Of a stretch of 7,159 bases of DNA, positions 6,124 through 7,159 are shown one piece after another. The stretch lies in the NCBI GenBank assembly GCA_030149595.1, contig JASFBI010000092.1:1-7159 (forward strand), written 5' to 3'. Made by a program: the position numbers and the translations under genes. Numbering within the stretch: the first letter of the stretch is position 1; each line of letters begins with the position of its first letter. Under the pieces are notes generated by a model that did no database searches, was not told where the DNA came from, and worked only from the letters and a program-made list of their open reading frames with translations. The stretch comes from Desulfobacterales bacterium (lineage in GTDB: Bacteria > Desulfobacterota > Desulfobacteria > Desulfobacterales > DAOWNP01).

Positions 6124-7042
6124 TATAACTCAAAGGGCAAAGGAATTTGAACGATCATTAAAAGTACTTAACCGTGCAGGAAGAACTGTAAGTGAGGTCA
6201 TGCGCCGGCTGAAGAAATTCTTTGCATATCTTGACTCCCTTGAGATCACCAGCATTGATGATATTACAAGAGATATCATTAAATCATACCAGATTGAGGT
6301 CTATCAAACCATTAATGCCAAGGGTTATCCCAACAGTATATCTTATCAGAACTCAATGCTTTGTGTGGCAAAACAGTTTATGACATTTTTATGGGATAAT
6401 GAATTTATAATATCAAACCCTGCAAAGGACATACAATATGCAAAAGTTCCCCAGGCTCTGCCCAGAAGCATATTAAGCAGATCAGAATCAAGAAAGATCA
6501 TGAATGCTCCGGACACAAAAAGCGTTATTGGATACCGTGACAGAACAATACTTGAAGTGCTGTACAGCTCAGGAATACGCAAAAGTGAACTAAGGCATCT
6601 TACTTTAAATGATGTGGATTATCATGACGGGTTCTTAAGGGTCATGGGCAAAGGCAGTAAAGAAAGAATAGTCCCCATAGGCAGAATAGCCTGCAGGTAT
6701 CTTGAAAACTATGTTAAATCAGTACGCCTGGCATTAATAAAGGATCCGTACAACAAGACTCTGTTCTTATCTTCCCGGGGCAGAAGACTAAATCACAATG
6801 CAGTATGGGTGTTGGTTAAAAAATATGGTAAAAAAGCCAAGATCAAAAAGAACATATTCCCTCACACGTTCCGTCATACCTGTGCCACAGCTATGCTCAG
6901 GAACAAGGCAGACATAAGAGCCATCCAGGAGCTGTTAGGTCACAGCTCGTTAAACTCCACCCAGGTTTACACCAGGATCAGCATAACAGATTTAAAAGAG
7001 GTGCATAGTCGCTGTCATCCCAGAGAGAAGGACAAGGAGTAG
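6113..7042 (+). CDS. Tyrosine recombinase/integrase, second of a tandem pair, 309 aa
   Basis: Paralogue of the preceding gene, with matching blocks throughout (LKVLNR near the N-terminus, GxRDRTIxEVxYSxGIRKxEL, MxGKGxKxRxVPxG, FRHxxATAxxxNxADI, the C-terminal HPREKDK). All catalytic residues are present: R156, K180, H251, R254, H277 and Y286. The start is GTG at 6113 inside the end of the first recombinase (11-base overlap). AGAGGA ends only two bases before it and AAAGGA twelve bases before, so initiation probably relies on coupling to the upstream gene. An in-frame stop at 6101 rules out a longer form. Two intact, related, overlapping recombinases suggest a duplication followed by division of labour, for example one per strand or half-site. 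Not a full recombinase trio as far as the window shows. Confidence 0.95.
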   Translation: MADNITQRAKEFERSLKVLNRAGRTVSEVMRRLKKFFAYLDSLEITSIDDITRDIIKSYQIEVYQTINAKGYPNSISYQNSMLCVAKQFMTFLWDNEFIISNPAKDIQYAKVPQALPRSILSRSESRKIMNAPDTKSVIGYRDRTILEVLYSSGIRKSELRHLTLNDVDYHDGFLRVMGKGSKERIVPIGRIACRYLENYVKSVRLALIKDPYNKTLFLSSRGRRLNHNAVWVLVKKYGKKAKIKKNIFPHTFRHTCATAMLRNKADIRAIQELLGHSSLNSTQVYTRISITDLKEVHSRCHPREKDKE

Positions 7043-7060
7043 TTTTTCTTTTAACTGCTG
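7043..7060 (+). repeat. Extended TTTTAACTGC motif, copy 7
   Basis: TTTTTCTTTTAACTGCTG starts directly at the base after the second recombinase stop codon. It is identical over 18 bases to copy 3 in the primase gene and shares the 12-mer TCTTTTAACTGC with copy 6, so copies 6 and 7 bracket the recombinase pair. Confidence 0.75.
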
Positions 7061-7078
7061 CTGTTTTTAGATAAGGAA

Positions 7079-7122
7079 GGCTTAAGGAAAGGAAAGAAAA
7101 CCTTATTATATGCCCTTAAGCC
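7079..7122. repeat. 9-bp inverted repeat GGCTTAAGG/CCTTAAGCC
   Basis: The arms at 7079-7087 and 7114-7122 are perfectly complementary, 26 bases apart, with a possible inner AAGG/CCTT pair (7089-7092 with 7101-7104). Each arm is itself nearly palindromic around CTTAAG. No T-run follows, so it is not a standard terminator. The second arm overlaps the start of the candidate downstream reading frame, so it could sequester that start in RNA or be a protein or recombination site. Confidence 0.55.
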
Positions 7123-7159
7123 AGCCCGATTTTATAGAAACAATGTATGGTCTGTCTTC
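7110..7159 (+). CDS. Possible start of a downstream gene, cut by the window end
   Basis: An ATG at 7110 opens a frame that stays open to the window edge (MPLSQPDFIETMYGLS...). GGAAAG at 7091-7096 is a possible but distant ribosome binding site (13 bases), and an in-frame stop at 7083 limits the upstream extension. Sixteen codons are too few to identify a family, and an open frame of this length arises easily by chance. The direction matches the recombinase unit, so it could be a third gene of the same element. Confidence 0.35.
   Translation, partial: MPLSQPDFIETMYGLS

Noticed and set aside
2634..7060. CRISPR array interpretation of the dispersed TTTTAACTGC repeats
   Set aside because: Copies are short, occur in both orientations, are irregularly spaced and lie mostly in coding sequence; no cas gene is present.

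Overview
This AT-rich bacterial window holds eight complete protein genes and possibly the start of a ninth. It contains no rRNA, tRNA, ribosomal protein or other phylogenetic marker, so the host is uncertain. The base composition, strong GGAGG-type ribosome binding sites, the style of the toxin-antitoxin module and the paired 'HPREKDK' tyrosine recombinases would fit an anaerobic Desulfobacterota-like genome, but that is only an impression.

Left part (1-1900): a secreted or periplasmic TPR protein (99-857) on the + strand faces a three-gene minus-strand unit. The unit reads XRE-type repressor (1802-1434), small antitoxin-like protein (1408-1202), then RelE/ParE-type toxin (1205-936). The toxin starts with GTG inside the antitoxin stop codon (GTGA overlap), and only 25 bases separate the XRE gene from the antitoxin gene.

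Central control region (1803-2089): a divergent intergenic region lies between the XRE repressor and the rightward genes. It holds an inverted repeat around the likely XRE promoter, a TATAAT box, a hairpin with a perfect 14-bp stem (1958-2005), a 21-bp operator-like palindrome (2015-2035) and an unusually long Shine-Dalgarno sequence (2072-2085).

Right part (2090-7159): a rightward mobile-element core. It encodes a DUF5659-like small protein, a large CHC2-Toprim primase fused to a P-loop ATPase and a winged-helix tail (867 aa), and then, after a 208-base gap, two overlapping paralogous tyrosine recombinases with complete catalytic residues. The likely theme is self-replication plus site-specific recombination of an integrative element, with the XRE protein as a plausible switch. 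No conjugation, capsid or relaxase gene is visible.

The most unusual signals are in the DNA rather than the proteins. The decamer TTTTAACTGC occurs seven times (three on +, four on -), all between 2634 and 7058 and none in the left part. Four copies extend to 15-18 bases of near identity. Separately, five CGAG motifs lie at spacings of 21, 21, 11 and 11 bases (4943-5010), at the junction between the primase and recombinase genes.
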